Shown here piece after piece: positions 37,573 through 49,705 of a stretch of 64,000 nt of DNA (its first letter is position 1; each line of letters begins with the position of its first letter). The DNA lies in NCBI GenBank assembly GCA_014825775.1, contig MVAQ01000050.1, positions 45,755-109,754 on the forward strand, given 5' to 3'. The notes beneath the pieces were generated by a model. The model saw nothing but the letters and a program-made list of their open reading frames with translations. It made no database searches and was not told where the DNA came from. Both the position numbers and the translations under genes were made by a program. This DNA comes from Krasilnikovozyma curviuscula. Taxonomy: Eukaryota > Basidiomycota > Tremellomycetes > Cystofilobasidiales > Mrakiaceae.

Positions 37573-40500
37573 TTATGCGGCAGGCGGCGCAGCACCAACT
37601 CCGGTGAGCCTGTTGATGACGTTCTGTCGATGAATTCTGTTCTTGAGGTGGATACTGAAGTTTTGGAGAGATTCCTCTGGGCCGAGTTGATAGACCTTTC
37701 CTGGACAATCGTGCTGGCAAACACCGAGACGAGATGGTGAGTACAGTGGACTGTGGACATTGTAAAGATTGATCCTAGGCAACTTACGCATTTGATTCTC
37801 CATTCAGACGGTTGGGTCATGTCAGGAGGAGCAGGCTCGACGCCATTTTCAGCAGGTCGGGGTACCTTGGGAACGAGGAAGAAGTTGTCATCTGGAAACT
37901 GCCTGCGCAACTCAGAAGTAGCAGCATCAAGCCATGGTGGTTGAGCCTAATACGATTCGTGATGCAAATCGTCAGCGCTAGGATAGATAGGAAAAAGTAA
38001 AGAACTTACCAATGACGGCGCAGACACAGGAGGCTGTACTTTGCGAGGAGACTCCTTCCTACTCTCGACAGGTGCCGTAGTTGTATTTTTGCTCCTTCCT
38101 CGACTATTCTTCGCGACCTGACTACTGTCGTCGTCCGAATCGTCCTCAAAGTCACTGTCGACCTTCTTCTTGTTCCCGCGTCGTTTGGTAGGCATGACTT
38201 CAGCATCTGATCCACTTGAGGAAGAATCTGGAGAGCCAACTTCCTGGAAGGAGAGCGATTCGGAACCTTCTCTCTCTGTGTATCGATCAGTGTTGCGACC
38301 TCTGATTTCAGGAGTTTGCGACCGTTGCACAGAGTCACTACCACGAGAACGAGTGCCTCTTTTGCCAACTGGTGCCTTCGACTCTTTGACCGCCAAGTGG
38401 TGATCAAGAGAAGTGGTGTATTCCACAGGTCGAGGTTTGTGATTCGAGGACCAATATTTGCCTGCAAAGATGCAAGTTAGCCTGAAGGTCCATTTCAACA
38501 TAAAGAAGAGCATGGAAATACGTACCGCAATCAACACATAGAACTTTCCCGCCAGCAGCACCCTGAGGACCTTGGCGCTTACCATCGGTCATACTTTCAG
38601 GACAACCACAGCATATACAGTGCCATACGCCTGTAATGACGTTGGGATGGTTGAACTCTGGTGCAACAGAGGACTCTCTCTGAGAAGAACCGCTAACAGG
38701 CTTGTTCCCAGCCTTGATACCACCTTTTTTGCTGGCAGTAGAGTTTGGAGCAGGGGAAGCAGGTATAGACCCTTGAGGAGTTGGAGCAGAGAGCATCGAT
38801 GGTGATTGGGTCAATTCATCTTTGACGTTCGAGACATTCGGATCGAGGTGCTGCTGCTGTTGCTGTTGCTGTAGCGGCATGTGTTGTTGTTGTTGATGCT
38901 GGTGGTGGGATTGTTGTTGTAGGTGTTGCTGCTGTTGCTGTTGCTGGTACTGCTGCTGCTGTTGCTGCAAGTACTGCTGTTGTTGCTGTTGCTGTTGAGC
39001 CTGCGGCGGCATCTGGAGGTGTGATTGGTGAGGTGAGTTGTTAGCGAACTGCTGTTGGAGCTGCTGCTGCTGCTGAAGTTGTTGAGGGTTAAATTGCTGG
39101 TGGTGGTTCATCTGGGCAGCATAACCAGGAAGGTGATTGAAGGACAGAGCAGTAGATGCGCGAGGTAACCCCTGTTGTTGGCCACCGTTTTGATGGGTGA
39201 AGAGTGGATTTCTCTGTCCAGGCGGTGGTTGAGGATGCGAGGTGTATAACCCAGAGGCTCCCATCGGCGTTGCGAATCCACCAGGCCGACGAATAGGTGG
39301 TAAAGGTACAGGAGGGGCCATCGAGCTGTTGGCGTTGCGTCGCATGCTATCCGCCTCATTTTGCTGGTCGAGAGCGTCACTGTTGTATTCCTCCTTAGCG
39401 ATGGCAGAGATGTGACTTGCAGCTGAGATGGCGGCTGCTCGTCGTGCGTGAGGCGGACTGGCAGGACGGCCTGCCCCACCAAGCGAAGCCAGCGGATTTC
39501 CATGAGAATCCATCTGAGGGACCAGTGGAGTTCTCTTTGTCTTCTGGGGCTCCCGCTCAGGTAAAGCAACTCCACGTCGACCTTTAGTCTGTCTCTTCTT
39601 CTTCCTTAGTTCCTTGTCCCTCTCACGCTCCATCTTTTCAATCTCGGGTGGTCCCAAAACATCAATGAGAGGAGTGAACTTAGCCATGGCAACTTCTTCA
39701 GTTCGGACGACATCCACAACTGGTGGCAAGAAGGAAGTCTTGAGGTCATCGTCGGTAACCGGAGTGCCATCGAAGGCATGTCCGACCAAGAAAAGACATT
39801 TGAGGTAAAGTTGGACTTGTTCTCGGATGTCGTGGGCAATTGCTGATCGAAATTCACCAGCCAATCCAAGCTCGGCAGTGTAAACTTCGGCGAATTCTTC
39901 AGGCCCGTCTTCGGCACCAAGGACGTCCCATTCAAAGGAGTCAGTGAGGTGAGTGCTTTCCACCATGATATCAAGCTGATTGGTCCAAAAATGACGAGTT
40001 AGACCCTGACAAACCACAAACAGCATTGAAAAAGCTATTCACCTTGATGCATACTCTCAGTTCTTCAGGGACCATCCCCGCGGGTATCTTTGCCTGGATC
40101 TGCGCAACCGTCAAAGGCTCATCCTTCATCTTCTTCTCTCTCCAGCTCTTCCACCATTTTTGCTCAGCCGGCTCTAAAACTCCTTGAGGTTGCTGAGGCG
40201 TAACTTTACCGATGACGGGAGCGACCGTGGACTTGTACTCTTCAAGCTGTTCATTCATCGATGTGATAATCCTCTGTCTCATCAGATGAGGAAGCTTGTA
40301 GTCTTCGCAGAGTGTTTGAGCTATCATCTCGACGGTAACCACGGGATCACGAGAGTTAAAGGTGAAGGTTTCGAAAAGTCGGTAAGGATCTTGATCAATT
40401 TCCAGCCGGATGGGTACGAGGTGCTCTTCCACGTTGGCACACGACTTGAGCTGCTTCTTTGTACTGTAAGTCACGTTAGTCGTAAAAATTTTGAGTTCTT

Positions 40501-42483
40501 TGGAGAGTTTTTGTGACGATGTGATGTACAGAGAGTGAGACTTACAAGGTAATTGCTTTCCTTCCACCTTTGTAGCCCTCCAACTTCTGCCTCTTCTTTT
40601 CCGGCCACAAGATGCTAAGTTTTCCCACCGTCTCTTCACTCTTCCTCTTCTGGTCCTTCCCGCCAAATCCCTCGTACCACAGCCCACCACCATTACCAAC
40701 CTTTTCTTTGGACCACTTGGCGACGAGACCGTCGACGGTGTTCTTCTGCTTATCGAACAACTCTGTGTACTTGATATCGGCCTCTCTCCAGCGCTTGATG
40801 TCATTAATTTCCTTCTCAGACAGTGGTTGCAGGAGGCCATCAAACGTCGGGTCCGTCTTCTCGCGGTGTGCGTCGGGAATCTTGGTCACAGTGTGGTTGG
40901 GGAGGTTGTCAAAAAGAACTTCGTTAAACGGGTGAGGTGGTTTTGGTGGAGCGATAATGGGCACGTTGATCGGTTGGGGAGGGTTACCCGAGAGAGCAAC
41001 CTGTTGCTGGCGCTGAAGCAGATTCGCTGCCTCTGCTGTGAGGGGAACTGTCGACTTGGCAGCAGGTGTTGACTGATGAGCATTGTTGGCATTGGTGTTG
41101 TTGGTAATGTTGTTGTTGGTGCTGGACCCAGGTGCAGGTGATGGACTGCCGAACGATCCCATATCAGGATTGACCATGCCACCTGCGCCTTCTCCAGACG
41201 ACACCCTTCTCTGGTTCCCACTCATCAGCATCGCCTGTTGCTGAGGTGTCAACGATCCATTTCGCAAGCCCTGCATCATCTGTGCTTGGAGCATCTGCTG
41301 GTGCCTCGAGTCAAGCTGAGAGCCGAACCTCTGCTGACCTGGAGAACCACCTTGTTGCTGCTGCTGAGCGGCAAGGATCTTGGAGAACTGCTCCGACATG
41401 GCTGGAGTCATCATACTTCCATTACCTGTTGGGAACTTTTCAAGTAGGCATGGGTGAAGTCAGGATCAAAGAGAGAGCAGGCAGGAGACATGAAGAGGAA
41501 CAACTCACGGGATTGGCAGCATTTTGGTTATTACCTCCAGTTTGCCCTTGCTGCTGAGCTCTCTGAGCTTGCATGAGCATCAATTTCATCCTCTGCTGAT
41601 TGATGGCACTCTGCTGCTGAGAGTTGTTTGGGTCAAAGTTGAACTGACCACCCGGATTGGGGAAGCTGGGTGAGGATGAAGAACCAGAGGCGTTGAAGTT
41701 GTTGGGACTCGGCTGTTGGCCGTTCTGGTTGAAGTTTTGTTGCTGCTGCTGGGGCATACCATTAAGTTGAGACAGGTCGTTTGAGGCAGTTCTCGGCCGT
41801 TTGAGCTGTTTGCCAGCTTGTTGGGACGGCGGCGGAGTGGACGTATTCATGAGAGGGGAGGAGGTGTTGAGCATCTGCTGTTGGAGGTTGTGGTTCGATG
41901 GTGATGGCGAATGAGCTAAGTGGGAGATAGGTGACTGTGCTGGAGCCTGTGGGAAAGGGGAAGGCGATGGAGAAGGGGCGTAACCTGGTGGGTAGTTATT
42001 CCCTCCTGGTCCACCGTATCCCGCGCCATTGGGCAGTCCTTTGCTCATCATTGACTGTTGCTGAGGCTGACTGATCGCTGGAGATCCTGGGAAGAGGCCG
42101 TTGATACCTGGGCTGGAGTTACCTGCAGTTGGATTCTGTCCACCGCCGCTGCTGTTCTGCTGGTTCATGTAACCCATGAGGGTCTGCATGTCCACACCGG
42201 CTTTCCCACCAGACTGCTGAGGGGACCAGTTTCCACCTGGCTGCTGCTGTCTCAGGTTCTGCAGCAGGTGATTCTGGAGAGCATTCTGGCCTGAACTACT
42301 AACGCCTCCCTGCTGCTGCTGTTGCTGCTGCTGGAAAAAGCCAGCCTGGCCTTGACCCAAGAATTGAGACATAGGGTTGTTCTGCTGCTGCTGCATCTGG
42401 AGAGGGTTAATGGACTGCTGGGGAGGTCTCATTCCATTGTTGTTGTACTGCTGCTGCTGCTGCTGCTGGGCCGGATTGAACAT
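37573..42483 (-). CDS. SNF5: SWI/SNF subunit Snf5/SMARCB1, Gln-rich, with extra zinc-binding modules
   Basis: Core subunit of the SWI/SNF-type chromatin remodeller, roughly 1,500 residues. ATG 42483 opens a Gln/Asn/Pro-rich activator-like region (MFNPAQQQQQQQYNNNG) over two exons. The SNF5 domain has repeat 1 (EEHLVPIRLEIDQDPYRLFE, VVTVEMIAQTLCEDYKLP) and repeat 2 (LTDSFEWDVLGAEDGPEEFA, AELGLAGEFRSAIAHDIREQ). After a second long polyGln region comes a GATA-like finger, GVWHCICCGCPESM followed by KVLCVDCGKYWSSNHKPRP. At the very C-terminus there is EWRIKCHDCPGKVYQLGP then LQNFSIHLKNRIHRQNV, a C-x2-C-x18-H-x5-H pattern like U1/matrin-type fingers. Introns join all these parts in frame, so I treat them as one gene. 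Confidence 0.9.
38850..39105. repeat. Polyglutamine-coding CAG/CAA repeat region of SNF5
   Basis: Interrupted trinucleotide tract encoding long Gln runs broken by His, Tyr and Met on the minus strand. A second tract lies at about 42300-42480. Such tracts are prone to length change; CAA interruptions probably stabilise them. Confidence 0.85.
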
Positions 42484-43635
42484 TGCGAGAGGGGCAAAAG
42501 GGAAGGAGAGGCCTCCTCGTCAGGTTTCTACTACTGCTGCTGTATTGAACCCAGTGTGGATCAGTTGGCTTCCATCCCCCAGATGAGAGATCTGCTGTCT
42601 GGATGAGATGGCAGGGCCCTGTGATGATCTCTAGGCAGAGGCCCTTTTTATCCGTCCAACGAGCCGAGGGAAAAATGGGAGGCGTGTGCCACGTCGAGGT
42701 TACACAAGATCCCAAGGGGTATAATCAATTAGGGAACAGAAGGAAGGCAAGCAAGAACAGGTTAGGTTCTGCCCTGGTGGTACCGGATTTCCCCTGATGA
42801 CAAGATTAGATTTGGGACTTACGAAACGCTTGGGTTTGAGTCTGGTGCAACACGAGTGGGCGTTGCGGATGAGGTGAGGCAAAACTTCTCGGGCCCAAAG
42901 TCGATTTCTTTGTTTACATCTGAAAAGTGCACCGACCCCATCCACCACAGTCGTTTTGCTAATCCATCCAAGATTCTGAAAGTTTGGTTCAGTTCTGATA
43001 AGATCTGATGGAGAACGGCCGTGTGGCGTCGTTTTCAATGACACCTCAAATAAGCAACTGCGATCGACCTTTTTTTCGCAGACCTGCAGGCCCATCCTTC
43101 GTGGGAATCCTGATTCTTAATTGGATGAGCGCTTACTGCCCGGAACTTAGTTGCCGGTCGTCCCTATCTGGCCCGGTCCAAACATTTTTGTCTCCTTGTG
43201 TTTTGGCGACTCCAGACTGACGTGGGGTAAATACACACGTCGTAAAAAGGGTGGCCTACGTACCGTTCTTCTACCGAAGCGAAAAGGGACGGTTTTCTTC
43301 CTAGAAAAGAGGGTCGGGGTGTGGCCTTGCCGTCGTATTGAGGCTGGGGTCTTTTTGCTTCGTATTGTCGGACGATTGCACCACGAAGAGATGGAGGACC
43401 GCCACCGAGAATCTTCCAGCGAGGATCTTGGGCTTGAAGTGAGATGGATGACACGGCAACAGGTAAAGTGCGTCTTGGCGTAAAGGAGGGTTTTCCCTCC
43501 AAGTACCGCGAGTCTATGCTCTATGAATTTGCACAGGCCCCTCCGTCGTACCGCCACCTTCTCCCCGGGTGCAAAGGTGACGTTTTTTCTTTCATTCTTT
43601 GGGTAAGGAAACAAGAGAAATGTTCATGCTCTACA
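42484..43635. other. Long intergenic region upstream of SNF5
   Basis: About 1.15 kb between the SNF5 start and the MSS51 stop, both on the minus strand. Probably the SNF5 promoter and a long 5' leader. Both strands hold open frames of 100-155 codons near 43147-43614, but they show no motif, no exon-like partners and a biased Arg/Pro/Phe content, so I do not call a gene. Confidence 0.5.
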
Positions 43636-45972
43636 TCACGCAGATTGTTCCTTCCTGCCCTTCTCCTCTGCGTAAGCGGTCGTGTTCTCAGCCTCAACCA
43701 AACCTTCACCTTCACCTTCCTGTTCAGCGAGCTCATTCAGCTTGCCTCTGATACCCCCTGTAGATGAAAAAGGAAATGGAACAAGAAGAGGAGCGCGGTC
43801 AGAAAAGGTGTGTGCTGTCGGCCCGCCAACCAAAAGCACAAGCGAGATGTGAAGAGATGGTACTCACAAACACCCCAGTTAGTCCTCATCAAAATTAACG
43901 GGTTATGAACGGGAATTTCCCACTGCAGAGATCCAAAGATGTTCTCTCCAGGTGTCATAATCCAATCAAACTCGCCATCAACTCCCTCGAGGCCATTCAG
44001 CGCCGCGACATCCCTCTCGACGTCAGTAGGGCTGTAGCCCGTAAAGAAGATCGGACACTTCGTCTCCAGCAGTAACGGTAAGACTGGACCCCAGTGCTTA
44101 GGACTCGACGCCGCAGTGACGGCGTTCTCAGGGGGACCGACGGGGAAGCCAAGTCCAGGGTTGAAGTTGAAGAAAACATCCGAGTAAGGGTCGAAGGGCC
44201 CAAACTGTTCGTGAATATCCTCATACCGTGCTCGGACGCTCGTGATGGTAATAAGTCGGTTCACGGGGATAGCATATGCGGGTACACCAAAGTTCTCAGT
44301 CTCGTCTCGAGATGGTACTCGTCCCTTGGTACCGTTGTGCTCAACGAGCAGGTAAGGGATGGGTGAGGACCAGGTAGTAGGGACCTCATCACTAGGTCGT
44401 CCTTCTTTGGTGAGACCAGTGTCGGGGAAATGAGCGGCGGAGATATCATTCTCTGGCGTCGATTCGATTTTGGGTATAGCAGGGGGTGGGGGTCGGTGGA
44501 GGACAGGAGCAGAAGCATCTGACTTGGGAGCTTCAGATGGTGTGGTGGATGACGCTGATTCATCCGGTGTTGATGAATCAGATGCAGGAGTCGGTGTGAC
44601 AGTAGCAGTAGTCGATGCGGTCGCGGCGTCTGTAGCTGCTGATCCTTCGATCTTGTCGACCTCATCATTTGCAGCAATCTTCTCAGGCTCATCAACAACC
44701 ACGTCTTCTTCCCAGACAGCAACATGCTGTTTGCTACCATAACTCGAGACTTCCTCGGGTTTATTCTCCCTTCCAGTGCTGAAGTTGCGATGCATGTTCC
44801 AGCTTTTGGGTAGCGCGACTTCGTCACCAATGAAGAACACCTTCAAGACTGCTCTGGGGAAGAGCAAAGCTAACTGTTTCCAATAGAATGGGCCAAGGAT
44901 GGACTCCGTTCGGGCACCGAGTACAAAAATTCGAACGACTGTGTTTTGACCAGGGACAGGTTTCGGTGACGGTGGAGTGTGAAGAGTGCTTCGAAGAGCT
45001 GTTGAAAGGAGAACACAAAGTGTCAGGAAACAAGAACATTGTAAAAAACGTCCAGGCTTCAGAAATGAGCAACACAACAAAACGCACCTGCTAAACTTCT
45101 GCGACCTTCTTTTGTCAACCTCCTTGTAGACGCCACATAAGGCGATAACTCGTGCAGAATGGAACCAATAGTGATAGGGTAAGTCAAAGCTTTTGATACA
45201 CGCTGTCGTTCCATTGCTGAGTTAAGAGATGGGAAACCTCTGGTATAGAAGAAACTCTCCCAACTCGAGAAGTTGATGGCTGCATCCTGTTCTTGAGAAC
45301 CTATGTAACAATGCGCAGACGTCGCACATCAATGGAGGCACCAAAGAAAGAGGTAACGTTAGACAAAGGTCGTTGTGTTTGAGGTACTAGGGTGCTATGG
45401 AAGGAGAAAAATTACGAACCTGGCATGTTCACGAGCTCTGATATCTGTCGACCGGACCTGGTGTCATGAGCAATCTCATTCGCTTCTCGCAGCCTCTCTA
45501 CATGCATCCAATGGTTTGGGTCCTCCTCCCAGTGCTCCCTTGAACAGTGGATAGGATACCCACTGTCTGGGCAATCGTACGCTGGATGCACCTTTTTGCC
45601 CTGCTCCAGACAAACTGGACACCAGGCGTACTTCCTGACTTCCTCTCCGACTTTCCTCATGGAAGCGAATGGCGATTTAGAGAGCAAGTGGAAACAGTCA
45701 TCTTCTGCCAACTTCGGTTTTGGTATAGGCGCAGGCGCTGGTGGTGGTTCAAGATGTTCCATGGGCTTTTCTTCGCTAAAATCCAACGTTATGAGCTTTG
45801 AGAAGGTCCATCGTGAGGCAGATCGATGCTGCTGGGGCGATGTTTTGCTGAGAAATGAGGCTGAAGAGGTCGAAGCACACGCTGAGGTGGACGAGGAAGA
45901 CGCCTGGGAGGGGTGAAAACCGGAACGGCAGATGCTTCGAGCTGCTGAAGCTCTACTGCGTGCAATCGACAT
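43636..45972 (-). CDS. MSS51: Mitochondrial splicing suppressor 51 (Mss51)
   Basis: Mitochondrial matrix protein that in yeast activates COX1 translation and couples it to complex IV assembly. The first exon (MSIARSRASAARSICRSGFH) is Arg/Ser-rich and free of acidic residues, fitting a presequence. The zinc-binding region follows: KYAWCPVCLEQGKKVHPAYD, CPDSGYPIHCSREHWEEDPN and HWMHVERLREANEIAHDT, the Mss51-type MYND-like finger. Further exons give FSSWESFFYTRGFPSLNSA and ALTYPITIGSILHELSPYVA. Downstream are VVRIFVLGARTESILGPFYW, KQLALLFPRAVLKVFFIGDE and CPIFFTGYSPTDVERDVAAL. An acidic Ser/Thr/Pro insertion of about 90 residues sits in the middle and is not part of the yeast protein. Divergent from QRI7. 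Confidence 0.9.
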
Positions 45973-46302
45973 TGCTAGCCTCCGTCCTGTTGCTGTATCG
46001 TCTGAAGTTTCGAGAAATTTGAGTGCAGGTGTGAAGGCAACGTTTCACAGAAGACTTTTTTCGACGGCAAATTGAGGGTCGCCTCAGACGGCATTTTGGT
46101 CGGACTCAGCATTTCGAGTGAGTTCAGGTGTTACTTCCTGGATACTTGTCCATGTTCTTGAAGTGGACTAACAGAAAAATAAAATAAAACGATTGATATT
46201 TATTTCCTAGGTTTCAGGTTGCTTCACGAAAGGACCGTTGGTGCTCATCAACTTTGTTGGCACCGCTATGGAACAGTAATCTAGAAGAAATAAACTCGAA
46301 TC
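45973..46302. promoter_or_regulatory. Shared divergent promoter region of MSS51 and QRI7
   Basis: 330 nt between two oppositely oriented start codons, both encoding mitochondrial gene-expression proteins. No TATA-like element at the usual distance on either side. Co-regulation is an inference from arrangement only. Confidence 0.45.
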
Positions 46303-48021
46303 ATGTTGAGACTTACTGTGGGAATTCGACGAGGTGGCAGCTCTCTCAGCTGGCCCCGCCTTCGCAACCTGCATATCCTTGCCCTTGAGTCATCGGCAGA
46401 TGATACCTGTGCTGCTATCATCAATGAGAAACGCGATATACTCGCGAACGTTGTACGGAAGCAGCATGATGTCCATGGTAGGTACTCAGTCCTTCGTTTT
46501 GGAGCTGCGATTCGCAAATAACCAGCGTGTAACTCCCTCAGAGAAGTTCCGAGGGATACATCCTTTGGCAGCCATTAGATCCCATCGAATGAACATGGTG
46601 AGTTTGCTTTTTCTTTAACTTACCTTTCATGGGCCCGCAATTGACGTTGCCGTTTCAGCCAGGAGTGATCCGCAATGCGTTAGATGATGCTCACTTGAGC
46701 CTGATGGACATAGATGCCTTTGCGTAAGATCTTCTAGATCCAGTATTACCCTTTGGAAAGAAAACTCTTAACAACTTTCTTACAAAAAAGATTCACTCAA
46801 GGGCCAGGTATGAGCAACAATCTCGCCGTGTCTTCAGCTGTCGCTTCGTCATTCGCTATCACATTGAACAAACCCTTGATTGGTGTACATCACATGGTAA
46901 GAGCTTACTTCCAATGCGCTCTTCTAACTCACTATGCTCACATCTTGAATCATGAATCATTACAGCAAGCACATGCTCTCACCCCTTTCATCTCAGAACG
47001 AAACAATCCCCCTCAGTTCCCATTCTTGACTCTCTTGGTGTCAGGCGGTCATACAATGGTGGTGCTTGCAAAGTCTTGGATAGATTTTGAAATCATCGCT
47101 GACACTGTTGACATCGCAGTTGGGTGAGTCGCTGTGACGTTTCGCTCCAAGACACATATCGTTGACTTTAGTTCCTGGCTATAGCTCCGCGTTTGATAAA
47201 CTCGCAGCATTTATGAATCTATCTTATTACAAGAATGAAGCGACTGGAGAAGTCTTAGGAGCTGGTGCAGCTCTTGAAGCGTTAGCATCTAAGCTTCCAA
47301 ATCAACCATTAGACTTGCCTCAGGAACTCACTAAAGAATTTCCGGTACAAAAGCTCAGTGCTACAGCAAATAAGCTGGAGTTCTCTTTTGGAACAGCCGC
47401 AGGGTTCTTTCGTAATGAGTTAGAGCAACGGCTGCTGCTGCATCGCAACAACACCAACATCCCGTCTGCCTACACTTCCACTCCTATTCGACATCAATAC
47501 TCAGATCAAGAAGTAGACCTGATCAACGAAGCACAAAAAATCAAAGCAGCGAAACGCTTCCAGGAGATGGTTTGCAATCAGATTGTTGAGAAGGTGGAAA
47601 TGAGCCTTGATCTCTGTGAAGCGCGAGCTGAAGGGAGAGAGAGTGACAGGGTGACCGCTGTTGTAGCAAGTGGTGGGGTTGCTTCTAATCAATATTTGAG
47701 GGGAAGGTAAGCGATAGGACTCTCTAACCTCTTGGAATTGGAATTTGTTACATTGTTAACTGCTGTTTCCTCACTTTGTTCAGACTACAACGTCTTATTG
47801 AATCTTACAACAGAAAGATGAGATTAGTTTTTCCACCACCAAATCTATGTACCGACAACGCGGTGATGATTGCCAATGTCGCGCTCCATCACTATCAAGA
47901 AGGCAATTTCACGACAGACTGGCTACCTCGGCGAAAATGGAGGATCGATGAACCGCTGCCCCCAGATGAGACTTTAGAAAAGCTTAAGAAGGATCAGGAG
48001 ATGTACAACCTTACACATTAA
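46303..48021 (+). CDS. QRI7: Mitochondrial tRNA N6-adenosine threonylcarbamoyltransferase (Qri7/OSGEPL1)
   Basis: Transfers the threonylcarbamoyl group to A37 of ANN-decoding tRNAs in mitochondria. From ATG 46303: MLRLTVGIRRGGSSLSWPRL (basic, presequence-like), then HILALESSADDTCAAIINEK and GIHPLAAIRSHRMNM. The metal site is split by an intron: PLIGVHHM joins QAHALTPFISERN, giving HHMQAHAL. Then come FPFLTLLVSGGHTMVVLAKS, DTVDIAVGSAFDKLAAFMNL, LEFSFGTAAGFFRNELEQ and AVVASGGVASNQYLRGR. The last exon ends PPPNLCTDNAVMIANVAL through DQEMYNLTH. All ASKHA/Kae1-type motifs are present and the length fits the mitochondrial branch of the family. Confidence 0.94.
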
Positions 48022-48187
48022 ATGTCGGGCAATTGCATTGTCATCACCTAGTTACTGTTGTATGGATGAATTTTTTTTGGACAAGATCATCGTGCGTATT
48101 CAAATTGAAACCAGATCAAAGAATATTGGAAAGAAAATATAAGGTACAAACGTGAACAAGAGCTCTCCTCTCAACTGTGAGTCTCTC

Positions 48188-49073
48188 TCAAGTACTCTCC
48201 ACTGTGCTACCGTAATCCTGAACCACCGCTGCGGGCGATTCTGTGTGGCCTTTGGCCTCATCAGCTTCAACCTCCACAATATGGAAGACAGCGACCAGTC
48301 CAAGTCCGCAACCCAGAGGCATGACGACGCTGCAAGCAAGATCAGAGGTTAGAGGGAAATGGCGAACAGTGAGAAAAGTATTACTCACTGTTCTAGTATC
48401 CTCCGAGCCAAACCAAGTTGTCCTCTATCTGCATCTGGAGGGTTGTGGGTGAAGATAGGAAGCATTAGAATGACGTAAAGTGCCAGGAGAAGGAGAACCG
48501 TCGAATTGATCTGTGATGGTCCATGCGGAGTAGGTGGGAGGAACATTTGAACCAAGAGGATGATTGAAAATATTGGTAATGATGTCTACAGACAGATAAA
48601 AGTATCAATTAGATTTCCGTGCTCCTCCGATCTTGAATTAGTCAACCTTCAGACTGACTACGCGCAGCAGCCAGAACTTGGGTTCGGTGATGATGTTCTC
48701 AATAATGATAGCAGCAACCAGCCCTTCGAATGGGGAAGAGAAAAGAATCAGATTGCATCATCAACTCCCCCAAGTGTTGAACTTGCTTACCGAATATCGA
48801 CGTTCCGATCGAAACAAGTGCAAGGAAGATGAGGTAGCATCGACTCAGAGGGTCCCAGTGATACGAAACATGTTTTGTTGCTTCTCCTTGAAGCAATGCA
48901 TCTTCTTCCGCTTCTGTTGACTCGTGAGCTGTCCTCTGTCGAGCTGAGATGAGGCCAAGTGTCCAAACTCCCATGAGGACTGTTAAGCCGACCCCCAGCG
49001 TCAAGGAGGCTGAAATAAAGGCAGAACTTGGAACTGGATGGGGTGGAGGGTTTTTGCCAGGCATTTTATCCAT
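48188..49073 (-). CDS. Unrecognised four-helix membrane protein
   Basis: I do not recognise a family. ATG 49073 (or the ATG three codons later) opens MDKMPGKNPPPHPVPSSAFI and a first helix SASLTLGVGLTVLMGVWTLG. A second helix follows YHWDPLSRCYLIFLALVSIG. The next exon has LVAAIIIENIITEPKFWLL. After an intron, SLPIFSIILLVQMFLPPTPH and TVLLLLALYVILMLPIFTHN form the following segments, then CVVMPLGCGLGLVAVFHIVE. It ends in an acidic tail (GHTESPAAVVQDYGSTVEST). Small multi-pass protein of about 230 residues, four to five hydrophobic segments. Start codon is 136 nt from that of the MIC12-like gene, in divergent orientation. Confidence 0.65.
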
Positions 49074-49209
49074 TGCTTCAGATATTTTATGACAGCTTGG
49101 TGAGACTCTTGAAACTGATGATGATGGCCGTCGGTTGCACGTTCGAGGCCAAGATTTTTGATGAGCATTTGTATGCGCCAAACCTTCACCCCCCCCCAAA
49201 GTAGCACAA

Positions 49210-49705
49210 ATGGCTCATTTGCTAGCTCCCGTAGCTGGAATTTTCTCTGCAGGTGCTCTCGTAAGTTTATAAGACTCGCAAAGGCGGCAAGGTGTGAAAA
49301 GCTGACCAGAACTTACTCAGTACTTGGGTGTCAGCACCTCTATATCTTCTCGAACCGCCAACATCGTCAGTCGGTAAGCTATCGACCTTCATTTTACTTA
49401 TTGGCATGGCCTGTATGGCTGTGAGGGTGGAATGGACTATTTGCTAAGATCCAACTCTGGTTCGCTGCAGCTCTGCTGAAACCGTCTCTGCCTTGGATCT
49501 ATCCCACGCAACCCCTGAAGAAGGCTTCCCACGAAAAGTCAGCGAAGAATACGAATACCCAGAACCAACTTTCAAGAGTTTACTTAAAGCGCGTTGGAAC
49601 CACGACTTTACTATGATGGTAAACACCGTGCGAAATCTGGACACTGACGTGACTCAAGCTGGTAAATGGGTAGTTGAGAAGCTGGGAGGTGTTCCCGGAA
49701 AGTAA
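49210..49705 (+). CDS. Probable MICOS subunit Mic12-like protein
   Basis: Small protein of about 105 residues in three exons. Exon 1 (MAHLLAPVAGIFSAGAL) and the start of exon 2 (YLGVSTSISSRTANIVSR) form one hydrophobic, Gly-containing N-terminal membrane segment without a cleavable presequence. Exon 3 continues with SAETVSALDLSHATPEEGFP and the conserved-looking end FKSLLKARWNHDFTMMVNTV, then QAGKWVVEKLGGVPGK. The arrangement of one N-terminal helix and a C-terminal RWN...V...W segment resembles fungal Mic12/Aim5, which helps shape crista junctions in the inner mitochondrial membrane. The similarity is by pattern only; another small inner-membrane protein is possible. Confidence 0.55.

Noticed and set aside
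42322..42606. Plus-strand Cys/Leu/Val-rich open frames
   Set aside because: Antisense of the polyglutamine-coding tract of SNF5.
43147..43614. Open frames of 155 and 110 codons on both strands upstream of SNF5
   Set aside because: Composition is Arg/Pro/Phe-biased, no family motif, no exon-like partners; most likely promoter or leader sequence.
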